This document shows, in pieces, positions 21,774-31,935 of a stretch of 64,000 nucleotides of DNA. The notes beneath the pieces are model-generated. The model saw nothing but the letters and a program-made list of their open reading frames with translations, searched no databases and was not told the origin of the DNA. The stretch is from an uncultured Chlorobiaceae bacterium (lineage in GTDB: Bacteria > Bacteroidota > Chlorobiia > Chlorobiales > Chlorobiaceae): contig CAIMHT010000015.1 in assembly GCA_903840935.1 (NCBI GenBank), positions 1-64,000 on the forward strand, written 5' to 3'. Numbering within the stretch: the first letter of the stretch is position 1; each line of letters opens with the position of its first letter. Made by a program: the position numbers and the translations under genes.

Positions 21774-22991
21774 TCAAGCAGTCTGAAGAAGGCGTAAAGC
21801 CGAATAGGCAAGTAATCCACTGCCAATTTCAAGGGCGCGTTCTTCGGGATTGAAGGTCGGAGAGTGGAGTGTATTGCTTTTGTCATGTTGCAGGGTTCCT
21901 GTCCCGATCTGCCAGAATGTTCCGGGACACTCCTGCAGGTAGTAGGCAAAGTCCTCTGCAGTCATGATCGGTTCACTCTCATGCACATTCTCTGCACCCA
22001 GATATTCCCTGCAAATGTTCTCCGCTTTTTCGGTAACAGCAAGATCGTTGAAAAGTACCGGATAACCCTTTCTGATTTCTACTTCAGCATTAACACCAAG
22101 TCCTGCTGCAACATGCGTGACCGTCTGGCGCAACCTCTCTTGCACCAGAGAGCGAACATCTTCGTTCATGGTCCTCATTGTCCCGGACATGGTCACCTGT
22201 CTCGGTATGACGTTGGGCGCATTGCCACCATGAATGGATGCTATTGAAACAACTGCCGGTTCATGAGGAGGAACAACCCGGCTGACGAGATGCTGAACTG
22301 CTGTAATGATATGAGCGGCTGCCAGAACAGGATCGGCTGCCCTGTGGGGCGCAGAGGCATGACCACCCTGCCCTGTTACGGTAAAATACAATTCATCGGT
22401 GGCAGCCATAAAACTTCCTTTGCAAAGGGCAACTTTTCCGGTTTCAACATTTGGAAAGCAGTGCTGACCGATAATCATTGCTGGATTGAAACGTTTGAAA
22501 AGACCTGCGTCAAGAAATGGTTTTGCTCCACCAGGTGCTTTTTCCTCAGCTGGCTGAAAAACAAGAAGCACATCGCCTTCGAGCTCATCTTTCATTCCTG
22601 AAAGGATTTTGGCTGCACCGAGAAGCATTGCTGTATGCATGTCATGTCCACAGGCATGCATTTTTCCGGATTCGAGGGAACAGAAGCCATGCAGATTCTC
22701 TTCAAGAAGCGGAAGGGCATCAATATCGGCTCTTAAGGCCACAACCTTCCCTTTGTTCGATTTATGCTCTCCATGGATCAGAGCAATAACCCCGGTATCC
22801 AGCAAAGGCTTTTCTGGAGTGATACCAAGATCAACAAGATAGTTCGTTATTAATGCGGTTGTTCTTTTCTCCTCATAAGAAAGTTCAGGATGGAGATGAA
22901 TATCTCGGCGCAAAGCAACAACTTCTGAAAAAATATCTGCTGCACGTTCCTGAATTCGTTCAGCAAGCCCGGTAAAGTATTCTGTTTCCAT
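21774..22991 (-). CDS. M20 family amidohydrolase (N-acyl-amino-acid/hippurate hydrolase-like)
   Basis: LRRDIHLHPELSYEE; ALRADIDALPL; HACGHDMHTAMLLGAAKIL; FQPAEE. Confidence 0.92.
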   Translation of the reverse strand: METEYFTGLAERIQERAADIFSEVVALRRDIHLHPELSYEEKRTTALITNYLVDLGITPEKPLLDTGVIALIHGEHKSNKGKVVALRADIDALPLLEENLHGFCSLESGKMHACGHDMHTAMLLGAAKILSGMKDELEGDVLLVFQPAEEKAPGGAKPFLDAGLFKRFNPAMIIGQHCFPNVETGKVALCKGSFMAATDELYFTVTGQGGHASAPHRAADPVLAAAHIITAVQHLVSRVVPPHEPAVVSIASIHGGNAPNVIPRQVTMSGTMRTMNEDVRSLVQERLRQTVTHVAAGLGVNAEVEIRKGYPVLFNDLAVTEKAENICREYLGAENVHESEPIMTAEDFAYYLQECPGTFWQIGTGTLQHDKSNTLHSPTFNPEERALEIGSGLLAYSALRLLQTA

Positions 22992-22992
22992 A

Positions 22993-23682
22993 CTACATTT
23001 CCATTAAGCGAATAAATTCAAGGGCCTTTTCTCGCATATCATCATCTTTTTCCTTAAAGGATGGCGAGGAGTAGCGGATTGAATAACCATATTTCTCAAG
23101 GTTTTTTACAAGACGAAAAAGGTCGTATGTCTGAATTCTGAAGGTAACCACAATCCCCTCACCTTCCGGATTCGCAGGGTACATACCAAAACTCAACACG
23201 GTTGTATCGTTTTTTTCAAGTGCGGCAATAACTTCTGAAAGTTTCAGGTCAAATGACGGAACATCAAGTTCAAGGGTCACTGCCTCTTCACCCAAATGAA
23301 AGATAGCAGCTATACGCTCAAGAAGGATTGTTTTTTCCATAACACCAGCATACCGACCGCCCTGTCCTGATACAGGAATGAGTGTTGATGGAAAGGTGCG
23401 AATCCGTGAGAAAATATCGAATATATGCTCATCAAGTCCAATACATTCAGCTTGTTCAAGCTTAAGCTCACAGAGACGCACTCCTTTTGTTTTTTTTGAC
23501 TGCTCCAAAGGCAAGAGATCCATAAGATTCACCATTGCCGTGATCAGCCCATCATGCAGTACCGGTGCGCACTCAAGGCCCTCTTTTTGCATGAAGGCGA
23601 GAACTTCCCCAACCAAAGCGTCATCAGCAAACACCGGAGAGGTTGTGTCAAGGGTATTTTCTATGTATTCATTTAGCAGCAT
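22993..23682 (-). CDS. CBS-domain protein
   Basis: Paired CBS-like segments (SPVFADDALVGEVLAFMQKEGLECAPVLHDGLITAMVNLMDLL) plus C-terminal ACT-like region. Confidence 0.7.
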   Translation of the reverse strand: MLLNEYIENTLDTTSPVFADDALVGEVLAFMQKEGLECAPVLHDGLITAMVNLMDLLPLEQSKKTKGVRLCELKLEQAECIGLDEHIFDIFSRIRTFPSTLIPVSGQGGRYAGVMEKTILLERIAAIFHLGEEAVTLELDVPSFDLKLSEVIAALEKNDTTVLSFGMYPANPEGEGIVVTFRIQTYDLFRLVKNLEKYGYSIRYSSPSFKEKDDDMREKALEFIRLMEM

Positions 23683-24107
23683 GGTTCGATTTTATTCACT
23701 CTTTGCTGGTGCCTCCCTCCTTCAAAATCGGTAGAGAACCAGTTGTGAAGACTTTGTTCAATTGTGGCCTTATCAGTAAAGCGCGCGGAAAAACAGATGA
23801 TATTGGCATTATTGTGCTGACGGGCCAGTGTCGCAAATTCAGGATTGCAGGCAACTGCTGCACGGATACCCTTGATTTTATTTGCCGAGATAGAGACACC
23901 TATGCCAGTACCGCACAGCAGTACCCCGGAATCACAGAGCCCTTCGGCAACAGCTTTTGCAACTTTACGAGCATAATCGGGATAGTCAACTGATCCTTCA
24001 TCATAAGGTCCCATATCGGTGAATTCATAGCCGCTTCGCTCCAGCCATGCCAGTACCGTTTTTTTGAATTCAAATCCGGCATGATCGCTCCCAACTGCAA
24101 TGTTCAT
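23673..24107 (-). CDS. rpiB: Ribose 5-phosphate isomerase B
   Basis: [41 protein letters not shown]. Confidence 0.95.
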   Translation of the reverse strand: MNIAVGSDHAGFEFKKTVLAWLERSGYEFTDMGPYDEGSVDYPDYARKVAKAVAEGLCDSGVLLCGTGIGVSISANKIKGIRAAVACNPEFATLARQHNNANIICFSARFTDKATIEQSLHNWFSTDFEGGRHQQRVNKIEPCC

Positions 24108-26254
24108 AATTTTTTCGCATTAAATTTACAAGAATTTTTTTTCAGACTTGCCCGAATTAAAAAAAGAGCCTGACTGTTCATTTTGGGTTCGTCATTATGA
24201 ATCTTCGAATATATGCCGTCAGCATTCATCTGCCAAGCCTTGACGTTATCGCTCAGGATAAGATCAAGATCTGATTTGACCAACTGAATGAACGCTTTGT
24301 CGAACACAGGAAAAAGTGTTTCAACCCGATCATCGAGGTTTCGTGGCATGATATCTGCACTTCCGAGATATAACTGCTCCTTCCCTCCATTATGGAAGTA
24401 GTATGCCCTGCTGTGTTCAAGAAAGCGCCCGATAACACTGATGACCCTTATATTTTCACTGATTGCCGGTATTCCAGGTTTCAGGCAGCAGACACCTCGG
24501 ATGATAAGATCGATTTTAACCCCTTCGCATGATGCCCTGTACAGTGTCCGTATGGTTTTTGCATCCACAAGAGCATTCATTTTCATGATTATTCTTCCCT
24601 TGTTCTCCTTCCGGCTCCATTCGATCTCCCTTTCAATCATCTCGATAATTCTTTTTCTGGTATTGATCGGCGAAACGAGCAGTTTTCTGTACTCGGTATG
24701 CTTTGAATATCCGGTCAAGGCGTTGAACAGTTCTGCAACATCGTTGGCAATTTGTTCGTTTGTCGTAAAATAGCTGTAGTCTGTATAAATCCTTCCTGTT
24801 GTCAGATTGTAATTACCTGTACCAAGATGAAGATATCTTTTCAGTTTCTGTTGTTCACGGCGCACAATAAGGGTAAGCTTCGCGTGGGTTTTAAGACCTG
24901 GCAGACCATAGGCTACATGTGCTCCGACATCTTCAAGTGCTCTTGCCCAGACGATGTTGTTTTCTTCATCAAATCTTGCCTTGAGTTCAACCATCACGGC
25001 AACCTGTTTACCCTCTTCAGCAGCTTTCATCAGTGACTGGACAATCGGCGAATTACTCCCAACCCTGTACAAGGTTTGTTTTATCGAAAGCACATCTGGA
25101 TCAAGAGCTGCCTGGTTGATAAAATCGACCACAGGCTGAAAGGAGTCGTAAGGATGGTAGAGTAGACGATCTTTGGCTTTTATAGCACTGAAAATATCAC
25201 TGTCGAACTGCTCAGCAATGCGGTTACTGGGCACAAAAGGCTCATCTTTAAGCTCTGGTCGATCTATCTTTAAAAGATCCAGAAGACAACTAAACCCGAA
25301 CGCTCCATCTATTTCATAAACATTTCTTGCGGTCACTTCAAGATTTTTCATAAGAAGTCTTCTGACCGAATGGGGCATTTGTGGAGTAATGTCAAGCCGA
25401 ACAACCTTTCCGTAACGGCGTGACCGGATTCCCTGCTCAATGGTTTCAAGCAGATCGCCCGCCTCATCTTCCTCAATTTCGATATCGGCATCACGAATCA
25501 ATCTGAAAAGATGCGATTGTATAATCCTCATTTTCGGAAACAGGTGTGCCAGATTGCTTTCAATGAGATCTTCTATCCAGATAAACCGAATGATCCCGTC
25601 ATCATCATGAAAACCCTTGATATCATTGAGCCGTAGAAGTCGGGGAAGAATGCCTGGCACCTTTACGCGGGCAAATTTCAGTGCTTTGCTTTCCTCGTCT
25701 TCCAGTTCAATGGCAAGATTCAGCGAAAGGTTCGACATAAAAGGAAATGGATGACCTGTATCGAAAGCGAGCGGGGTCAGTACCGGATAGATCTCCTTTC
25801 TAAAATAGTGACTCAGAGCTTTCTGCTGTTGAGGGGAGAGCTCTGAAACTCGCAGGAATTCAATTCCTTCACGTTGCAATGCCGGCACCAGATCGTGATA
25901 AAAACAGTCGTTTCTTTCGCGAAACTGACGCAAAACCATCATGCGAATCTTTTCGAGCTGTTCGAAAGGTGTTTGGCCATCAATTGTTCGATCCTGAATA
26001 CCTGCCTCATACTGATCCTCAATGCCGGCAACACGGATCATAAAATATTCATCGAGGTTTGAACTGAAAATGGAGATAAATTTCACTCGCTCAAGAAGAG
26101 GATGTGCCGCAGGATCAAGCGCTTCTTCAAGTACCCGTTGATTGAAATCGATCCAACTTAGCTCTCTGTTGACATAAAGGCAGGTGTCAATAAAATCAGG
26201 AGGCATTTGTCCTGTTCCATTTTCTTCATTCCCTGTTTGCATAAAAAGCTTCAA
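24104..26254 (-). CDS. ppk1: Polyphosphate kinase 1
   Basis: [45 protein letters not shown]. Confidence 0.96.
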   Translation of the reverse strand: MKLFMQTGNEENGTGQMPPDFIDTCLYVNRELSWIDFNQRVLEEALDPAAHPLLERVKFISIFSSNLDEYFMIRVAGIEDQYEAGIQDRTIDGQTPFEQLEKIRMMVLRQFRERNDCFYHDLVPALQREGIEFLRVSELSPQQQKALSHYFRKEIYPVLTPLAFDTGHPFPFMSNLSLNLAIELEDEESKALKFARVKVPGILPRLLRLNDIKGFHDDDGIIRFIWIEDLIESNLAHLFPKMRIIQSHLFRLIRDADIEIEEDEAGDLLETIEQGIRSRRYGKVVRLDITPQMPHSVRRLLMKNLEVTARNVYEIDGAFGFSCLLDLLKIDRPELKDEPFVPSNRIAEQFDSDIFSAIKAKDRLLYHPYDSFQPVVDFINQAALDPDVLSIKQTLYRVGSNSPIVQSLMKAAEEGKQVAVMVELKARFDEENNIVWARALEDVGAHVAYGLPGLKTHAKLTLIVRREQQKLKRYLHLGTGNYNLTTGRIYTDYSYFTTNEQIANDVAELFNALTGYSKHTEYRKLLVSPINTRKRIIEMIEREIEWSRKENKGRIIMKMNALVDAKTIRTLYRASCEGVKIDLIIRGVCCLKPGIPAISENIRVISVIGRFLEHSRAYYFHNGGKEQLYLGSADIMPRNLDDRVETLFPVFDKAFIQLVKSDLDLILSDNVKAWQMNADGIYSKIHNDEPKMNSQALFLIRASLKKNSCKFNAKKL

Positions 26255-26856
26255 AGATTAGAGTTGAACCGAGTGATTCCCTCTTCATGAACGACAGCAT
26301 CAAGAGGTTCATCCCATGAGTCGGCAGGAACAGCATCAACCTTCTGCTGAAGGAATGAAAGCCCGATACGACGCGGGGTTATTCCCTGCCGTGAAAGCCG
26401 TTGTAAAAAACGATCATAAAACCCCTTCCCATAACCGATACGAAATCCTCTTTCGTCAAACGCGAGGAGCGGCATCAGTATAACATCAAGATTCGACTCA
26501 TCCACAATCGAGGGCTTTTGAGGCTCAGGTTGACCAAATTGTGCAGGCCGAACAAGCTCCCCTTTACGGAAAGCTGCCGTCAAAAGCTCATCATTTCGGA
26601 TAACAGGAACAAAAATTTTTTTATTCATTGCGGTGAGCCGATCAACAATTACCGAAGTAGAGACTTCAGCCAAAGCTTGAATGGAGAGATAAATATGAAT
26701 ATGACAGGAATTGACCACTTCAGCCAAATTGATCACATATTCTGCAATGGCCTTACTCATTTCAGCCCGGGATTTTTCCGAAATTGAGCACCTGCTGGCG
26801 ATCATCGTCACCCTCAGTGCGGCTTTTTCAGCAGCAACAGTTGCATCTCTATCCAT
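26251..26856 (-). CDS. 5-formyltetrahydrofolate cyclo-ligase
   Basis: [28 protein letters not shown]. Confidence 0.9.
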   Translation of the reverse strand: MDRDATVAAEKAALRVTMIASRCSISEKSRAEMSKAIAEYVINLAEVVNSCHIHIYLSIQALAEVSTSVIVDRLTAMNKKIFVPVIRNDELLTAAFRKGELVRPAQFGQPEPQKPSIVDESNLDVILMPLLAFDERGFRIGYGKGFYDRFLQRLSRQGITPRRIGLSFLQQKVDAVPADSWDEPLDAVVHEEGITRFNSNL

Positions 26857-27142
26857 GGCGTTTTATCTCTTCATCCGTACTGTTCAATTGATCCCGCATT
26901 TTGCGATGTCAACAATAATAAACAGATCAACCACCGTACTATCAAATGCAAAATAATAAAATAGAGCACTTTCTCTCTTGATCAATACACGATGTCAAGA
27001 TGCGGAATCGCTTTTATCATAAAGAGGCATTGTAACTGTGTGTGTGCCACGATCCAGTCATGCTTCTCCATTATTTGTCGTATCTTTAATGACAGTGCAG
27101 TGGTAAACTTATTCAGGGGAACATTAAAATTATCCAGGAACC

Positions 27143-28471
27143 ATGAGCGTTATTTTTCAACAGGCCCGCATCATCAATCCTCTTGAGCACGTCGATAGCA
27201 CAGGCACGGTAAAAGCGGACGATAACGGAATCATCGAAGCTGTTGTTTATGGTAGCCAGACTCTTGCTTCATCACCGGGCGACCGGGTTATTGATCTTCG
27301 TGGGCAGATTCTTGCTCCTGGACTTTTCGATATGCACTGTCATTTCAGGGAACCTGGTCAGGAATACAAGGAGACTCTGGAAAGTGGATCAAATGCAGCG
27401 GTGGCAGGTGGATTTACCGGCGTAGCCCTCATGCCGAACACAAAGCCAGTTATTGACAGTCCGCTCGGTGTAGCCTATATCCGCCATCATGCGACAACAC
27501 TTCCTATAGATATCGAAGTGATCGGGGCAATGACCGTTGGAAGCAAGGGTGAACACCTCGCTCCGTTCGGAAAATTCTGCTCTTACGGAGTCACGGCTGT
27601 TTCGGATGACGGTTCCGCAATTCAGAACAGCCAGATCATGCGTCTTGCCTTTGAATACGCATCAAACTTTGATCTTCTCATCATTCAGCACTGTGAAGAG
27701 CGGTCGCTTACCATGGGAGGAATCATGAATGAAGGGCTTTTTTCGACACAACTCGGCCTCAAGGGAATTCCCGATGTTTCCGAAGCCATTACCCTCAGCA
27801 GGGATCTGCTTTTGATGCACTATCTCGAACAGCACAAACTGCATCACCCGCTCAGAAGGCCACGCTACCATATCGCCCATATCAGTACAAAAGCAGCACT
27901 TGATCTTGTCCGGAAAGCAAAGCGGGATGGGCTTCAGGTTACCTGCGAAGTAACGCCACATCATTTTACCCTCTGTGATGAAGATCTTTTTCATGCAGGG
28001 ATGAAAGGTAATTATATCATGAAACCCCCGCTTTCTTCAAGGGAAAATCGTGAGGCTTTGCTTGAGGGTCTTGCCGATGGAACTATTGATGTCATAGCAA
28101 CAGACCATGCGCCCCATGCATCCCATGAAAAAGAGTGCCCTTCCGACCAGGCCGCATTTGGCATTACAGGTCTTGAAACTTCCCTGGCCCTGACCATAAC
28201 AGAACTGGTTGATAAACATATCATCACCATGTCGCGTGCTATCGAACTGCTGTCGATAAATCCAAGAAAAATAATGCGGCTGAAACCACTTCTTTTTGCA
28301 CCGGGAGAAGAGGCTAATTTTACAATTATTGACCCAGAGGCCCAATGGAGTGTGACCTCCAGTTCACTCAAATCCAAATCGACAAATACACCCTTTCTCA
28401 ATCACTCTCTGAAAGGAAAAGCGAGCAGAATCTATCATAAGGGACAACTTCTTGAATCGGATACCTTTTAG
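27143..28471 (+). CDS. pyrC: Dihydroorotase (type I)
   Basis: LAPGLFDMHCHFREPGQEYKE; VIATDHAPHASHEK. Confidence 0.95.
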   Translation: MSVIFQQARIINPLEHVDSTGTVKADDNGIIEAVVYGSQTLASSPGDRVIDLRGQILAPGLFDMHCHFREPGQEYKETLESGSNAAVAGGFTGVALMPNTKPVIDSPLGVAYIRHHATTLPIDIEVIGAMTVGSKGEHLAPFGKFCSYGVTAVSDDGSAIQNSQIMRLAFEYASNFDLLIIQHCEERSLTMGGIMNEGLFSTQLGLKGIPDVSEAITLSRDLLLMHYLEQHKLHHPLRRPRYHIAHISTKAALDLVRKAKRDGLQVTCEVTPHHFTLCDEDLFHAGMKGNYIMKPPLSSRENREALLEGLADGTIDVIATDHAPHASHEKECPSDQAAFGITGLETSLALTITELVDKHIITMSRAIELLSINPRKIMRLKPLLFAPGEEANFTIIDPEAQWSVTSSSLKSKSTNTPFLNHSLKGKASRIYHKGQLLESDTF

Positions 28472-28585
28472 AAATAATTCAAGGATAAGGTTTTTTGATT
28501 ATCGATGAAATTTTTATTACCTTTGTTGACTTTTTGGGCAGAAAAACAAATCCGCCTTTTAACCTAAAGAACTATCGTACGAGTC

Positions 28586-28780
28586 ATGGCAAAGAAACAA
28601 TCGTTTGCAGATAAAGGCAAAAAAACGGGTACCAGCGATTTCAAGTGTGCCAAAGTCATTTTTTCTGTAAAATCAGAGAAAACCAATGCATGGAAATTCA
28701 TTGAAAAGAACGTCAGGATTCCTAACGGAGAAAATGACCAGGTGATTCTTGCAAAGGCAATCACCGATTACGCAAAATAA
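28586..28780 (+). CDS. Small basic conserved-type hypothetical protein (64 aa)
   Basis: Complete ORF MAKKQSFADKGKKTGTSDFKCAKVIFSVKSEKTNAWKFIEKNVRIPNGENDQVILAKAITDYAK in a clean intergenic slot, followed by a hairpin. Confidence 0.65.
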   Translation: MAKKQSFADKGKKTGTSDFKCAKVIFSVKSEKTNAWKFIEKNVRIPNGENDQVILAKAITDYAK

Positions 28781-28797
28781 TCATACCCCGATACCTC

Positions 28798-28823
28798 TTC
28801 AGGGCATCGCAGGGTGCCCTGAA
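28798..28823 (+). terminator. Hairpin after the small ORF, terminator-like (weak T tract)
   Basis: Perfect 9-bp stem TTCAGGGCA-N8-TGCCCTGAA; T7 tract lies about 15-20 nt downstream. Confidence 0.4.
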
Positions 28824-28858
28824 TCTTACCTGCTTCATCACCTTTTTTTCTCCTGGGT

Positions 28859-29647
28859 ATGACTGATTATTCAGATAGTTCGGAGACGAACTCGTCAATG
28901 CTCTGGTTTGAAGAGTGGTTTAACCATCCGCTCTATCTTGAGGTTTACAGCCACCGTGACCGTGATGAAGCTGTACGCTGTATTCAAACCATTCTCTCCC
29001 TTTCCGGCCTTGAAAACCAGGAGCTTGCATCGCTATCGGTACTTGATATCGCATGTGGCGCTGGCCGACACGCTCTTGAGCTTGCCCGACTCGGCTGTAC
29101 AGTCACAGGAAATGACCTTTCACCGTTTTTGCTCGAAGAAGCCCGGAAAGAGGCCATAAAAAGCCAGTTACAACTGAGCCTTACCTGCTGTGATATGAGG
29201 CAAGTGCCCGCTACTGGTGATTTTGATCTTATCGTTCAGCTCTTTACAAGTTTCGGTTATTTTGAACGGAAGGACGATGACCGGTTGGTGCTTGAAATGG
29301 CTTATGGTGCGCTTAAAGAGGGTGGATGGTACGTTCTGGATCTTCTTAATCCGATCCCTCTTGAGCGAAACCTGGTGCCTCACTCCCTGAAAACTGCTGG
29401 CAATCTTACCATTCATGAAGAGCGTGCATTTGACAGCGACAGGATTACCAAAACAATTACCATTACCCGTTCAGCAGGCGAAACGCTAACATTTTCTGAA
29501 TCGGTAAGGCTTTATGGGAAGGAGGAGATTCTGTCAATGCTTATGGAGGCTGGCTTTTCAGTGGCTCATATTGCAGGCAACTACCAAGGCGAACCTTATA
29601 TGGTAAATGATTCGCCAAGGATGATGCTTTTTTGCCAGAAACCGTAA
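28859..29647 (+). CDS. Class I SAM-dependent methyltransferase
   Basis: SVLDIACGAGRHALELARLGCTVTGNDLSPFLLEEAR. Confidence 0.85.
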   Translation: MTDYSDSSETNSSMLWFEEWFNHPLYLEVYSHRDRDEAVRCIQTILSLSGLENQELASLSVLDIACGAGRHALELARLGCTVTGNDLSPFLLEEARKEAIKSQLQLSLTCCDMRQVPATGDFDLIVQLFTSFGYFERKDDDRLVLEMAYGALKEGGWYVLDLLNPIPLERNLVPHSLKTAGNLTIHEERAFDSDRITKTITITRSAGETLTFSESVRLYGKEEILSMLMEAGFSVAHIAGNYQGEPYMVNDSPRMMLFCQKP

Positions 29648-29681
29648 AAAGGAGAACTCTCAACTTCTGCAGGGTAATATC

Positions 29682-30674
29682 CTAAAGCATTTTGCGATCC
29701 CTGTACCACTCGTATGCGTTGCGGATGCTGTGTTCATGGGGTTCATACTGCATATTCAGTTCACGTGTTGCCTTGGCTGAATCAAAATAGAGGAAATGAG
29801 AGGCGACCCCGAACATCGACATATTGAAAAGCTTCGATATCCGGTTCTTGTTTTTATAGAGATCAAGCGCCAGTTTCAGTATTTTGGCCATCCAGAACGG
29901 AAGAGGGAAATGAACCCTTGGTGCTCCGGTAATCTTCGAAATCGTATCAGCAAGCTGCTTGTAAGAGACGTTTTCTCCTCCAAGGATGTAACGCTCCCCT
30001 GTTTTTCCTTTTTTCATGGCGGTGATGATCGTATCTGCAACGATCTCAACATCGACCACACAGATGCCGCCAAGAGGATAAAATGGAAGCTTTCTGTTGT
30101 AAATATCCTTGATGATCCGTCCGGCATTAAAATTGATGTCTCCTGCACCAAACACAAATGCGGGATTTACAATCACACAGTCCAAACCTTTTTTGACTGC
30201 TTCAGCGACCTCTACTTCTGAAAGGTGTTTTGTTCTGGCATACTCAAGGTCGATCTGATGGAAATTCCAGATAACGGATTCATCAACAGGTTTTTTGTCG
30301 AAGGCAATTCCTACTGCGGTTATGGAACTGACATGCACCACTCTGGTAACACCAGCGGCGGCAGAAGCCTGCAGAATATTGCGGGTACCTTCAACATTAA
30401 TTTTATAGAGCAGCGCATTTTTCTTGTCACCCATATAGGTAAGACCTGCTGAGTGATAGACCAAATCAATACCTTTCAGCGCCCTGTCCAGCGAAGCCCG
30501 GTCAGTAATATCGCCATAAACAAGCTTGACCTTGTGCAAAACATCGGTGAGTGATGTTAAATCCGAATTTTTTCGTACAAGAATTGATACTTCATCGTCG
30601 GTTAAAGCCAGTTTTTTCACCAAACTTGAACCAATAAAACCAGTTGCCCCGGTTACAAGGATTTTTTTATTCAC
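29682..30674 (-). CDS. NAD-dependent epimerase/dehydratase (SDR family)
   Basis: KILVTGATGFIGSSLVKKLA; YARTKHLSEVEV. Confidence 0.88.
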   Translation of the reverse strand: MNKKILVTGATGFIGSSLVKKLALTDDEVSILVRKNSDLTSLTDVLHKVKLVYGDITDRASLDRALKGIDLVYHSAGLTYMGDKKNALLYKINVEGTRNILQASAAAGVTRVVHVSSITAVGIAFDKKPVDESVIWNFHQIDLEYARTKHLSEVEVAEAVKKGLDCVIVNPAFVFGAGDINFNAGRIIKDIYNRKLPFYPLGGICVVDVEIVADTIITAMKKGKTGERYILGGENVSYKQLADTISKITGAPRVHFPLPFWMAKILKLALDLYKNKNRISKLFNMSMFGVASHFLYFDSAKATRELNMQYEPHEHSIRNAYEWYRDRKML

Positions 30675-30764
30675 CAGTATTGTACTTCAAATCAATTAAC
30701 AATCCTTTATTTTTCCGCTCACCCCAAAAAGCAGCCGGTTTCATACTGGCGGCTCCTGCAACCA

Positions 30765-31808
30765 TTATTGTACAACGGCGGTCTCATCGACAACAATTTC
30801 TCCTACTAATAATTTTTTTCTGATATCCTCCAGTTGTTGATGATTTTTTATGCCAATCAATGAAGCGTTTTTTTTGTTGTAAACGTAGTCCGTATAACGA
30901 TCGGCCAGACCGAATACCGAGACGCAACCACCCTTGAAACTGCCGTCAAGAAACGTCTCGACTGTTTTCAGCAGAGCCCTGTCAACAGCTTTGGTCATAC
31001 TTGTCAGCACGAATCCTGGAGCTTCTGGTTCCTGATCGCGATCAGTGCAGATAACAAGCTTTTTACTTTCCTTCGCGGCTTCGATGACACCGAGTCCACT
31101 GGCTCCGGCTGCCTGATAAACAATGTCCGCACCTCTGCCATATTGACCAAGTGCAAGTTCTTTGCCCTTGGCAGGATCTGCAAAAGCGCTTCCGGTCATA
31201 CCGATATAACCGGAAATAACTCTGATGGCGGGATTGATTGAGCGGACACCCTCAATGAAACCACTCTCAAATTTCTTGATGACGCTTGACTCCATTCCTC
31301 CGATGAACCCAACAGTTTTTGTTCTGGTAACCATCGCAGCAAGGGCTCCTGCCAGAAAAGATCCTTTTTTCTCTTCAAAAGCAATACCCTGAAGATTAGC
31401 GGGTATGACAACTTTCGGTTGGTGAATATAGTCAATGCAGACAAATTTTTTGTCGGGAAATTCTGCGGCTATGGCAGTAATATCCTCACTGAAAAGCATA
31501 CCAACACCGATGATCAGTCCTATATCCGGATCCACGGCCATCTGGCGTAAAGAAGCCTCTCGATCGGCTCCCTCTCCCTGTGGTTCTATGAAGATAAAGT
31601 TGACACCGTGCTTCGATTTTGCAATTTCCAGGCCATTATAGGCAGAATCATTGAATGATTTATCACCCCTGCCGCCAACATCAAAGACCAGTCCAATCCG
31701 GGATTTGCTCACTGAAGTGGGTACACTGACTTGTTTTTCCCTTTTTTGGCCTGAACAGCCAGCAAGAAAAAACAAAAAAAGCACAAACAAAGAAAGCGAT
31801 GGCTTCAT
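30765..31808 (-). CDS. BMP/PnrA-family substrate-binding lipoprotein
   Basis: LFFLAGCSGQ lipobox; IGLVFDVGGRGDKSFNDSAYNGLE; GADIVYQAAGASGLGV. Confidence 0.9.
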   Translation of the reverse strand: MKPSLSLFVLFLFFLAGCSGQKREKQVSVPTSVSKSRIGLVFDVGGRGDKSFNDSAYNGLEIAKSKHGVNFIFIEPQGEGADREASLRQMAVDPDIGLIIGVGMLFSEDITAIAAEFPDKKFVCIDYIHQPKVVIPANLQGIAFEEKKGSFLAGALAAMVTRTKTVGFIGGMESSVIKKFESGFIEGVRSINPAIRVISGYIGMTGSAFADPAKGKELALGQYGRGADIVYQAAGASGLGVIEAAKESKKLVICTDRDQEPEAPGFVLTSMTKAVDRALLKTVETFLDGSFKGGCVSVFGLADRYTDYVYNKKNASLIGIKNHQQLEDIRKKLLVGEIVVDETAVVQ

Positions 31809-31935
31809 CGATTTTTTTGAAAAAGGTTATGCAAAACCCCGATAACTTTTTGACGCTGCCAATTTATGAAAAACTCGCTATAATTAAAAGCTGCAACAGA
31901 GATAAAAGCTGTTATCTGGTGCTCGCCCATTGCGA

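Noticed and set aside
26857-27142. 6S RNA (ssrS) upstream of the 5-formyl-THF cyclo-ligase gene, as in proteobacteria
   Set aside because: No convincing long rod-like secondary structure could be recognised by eye; needs an Rfam covariance search.
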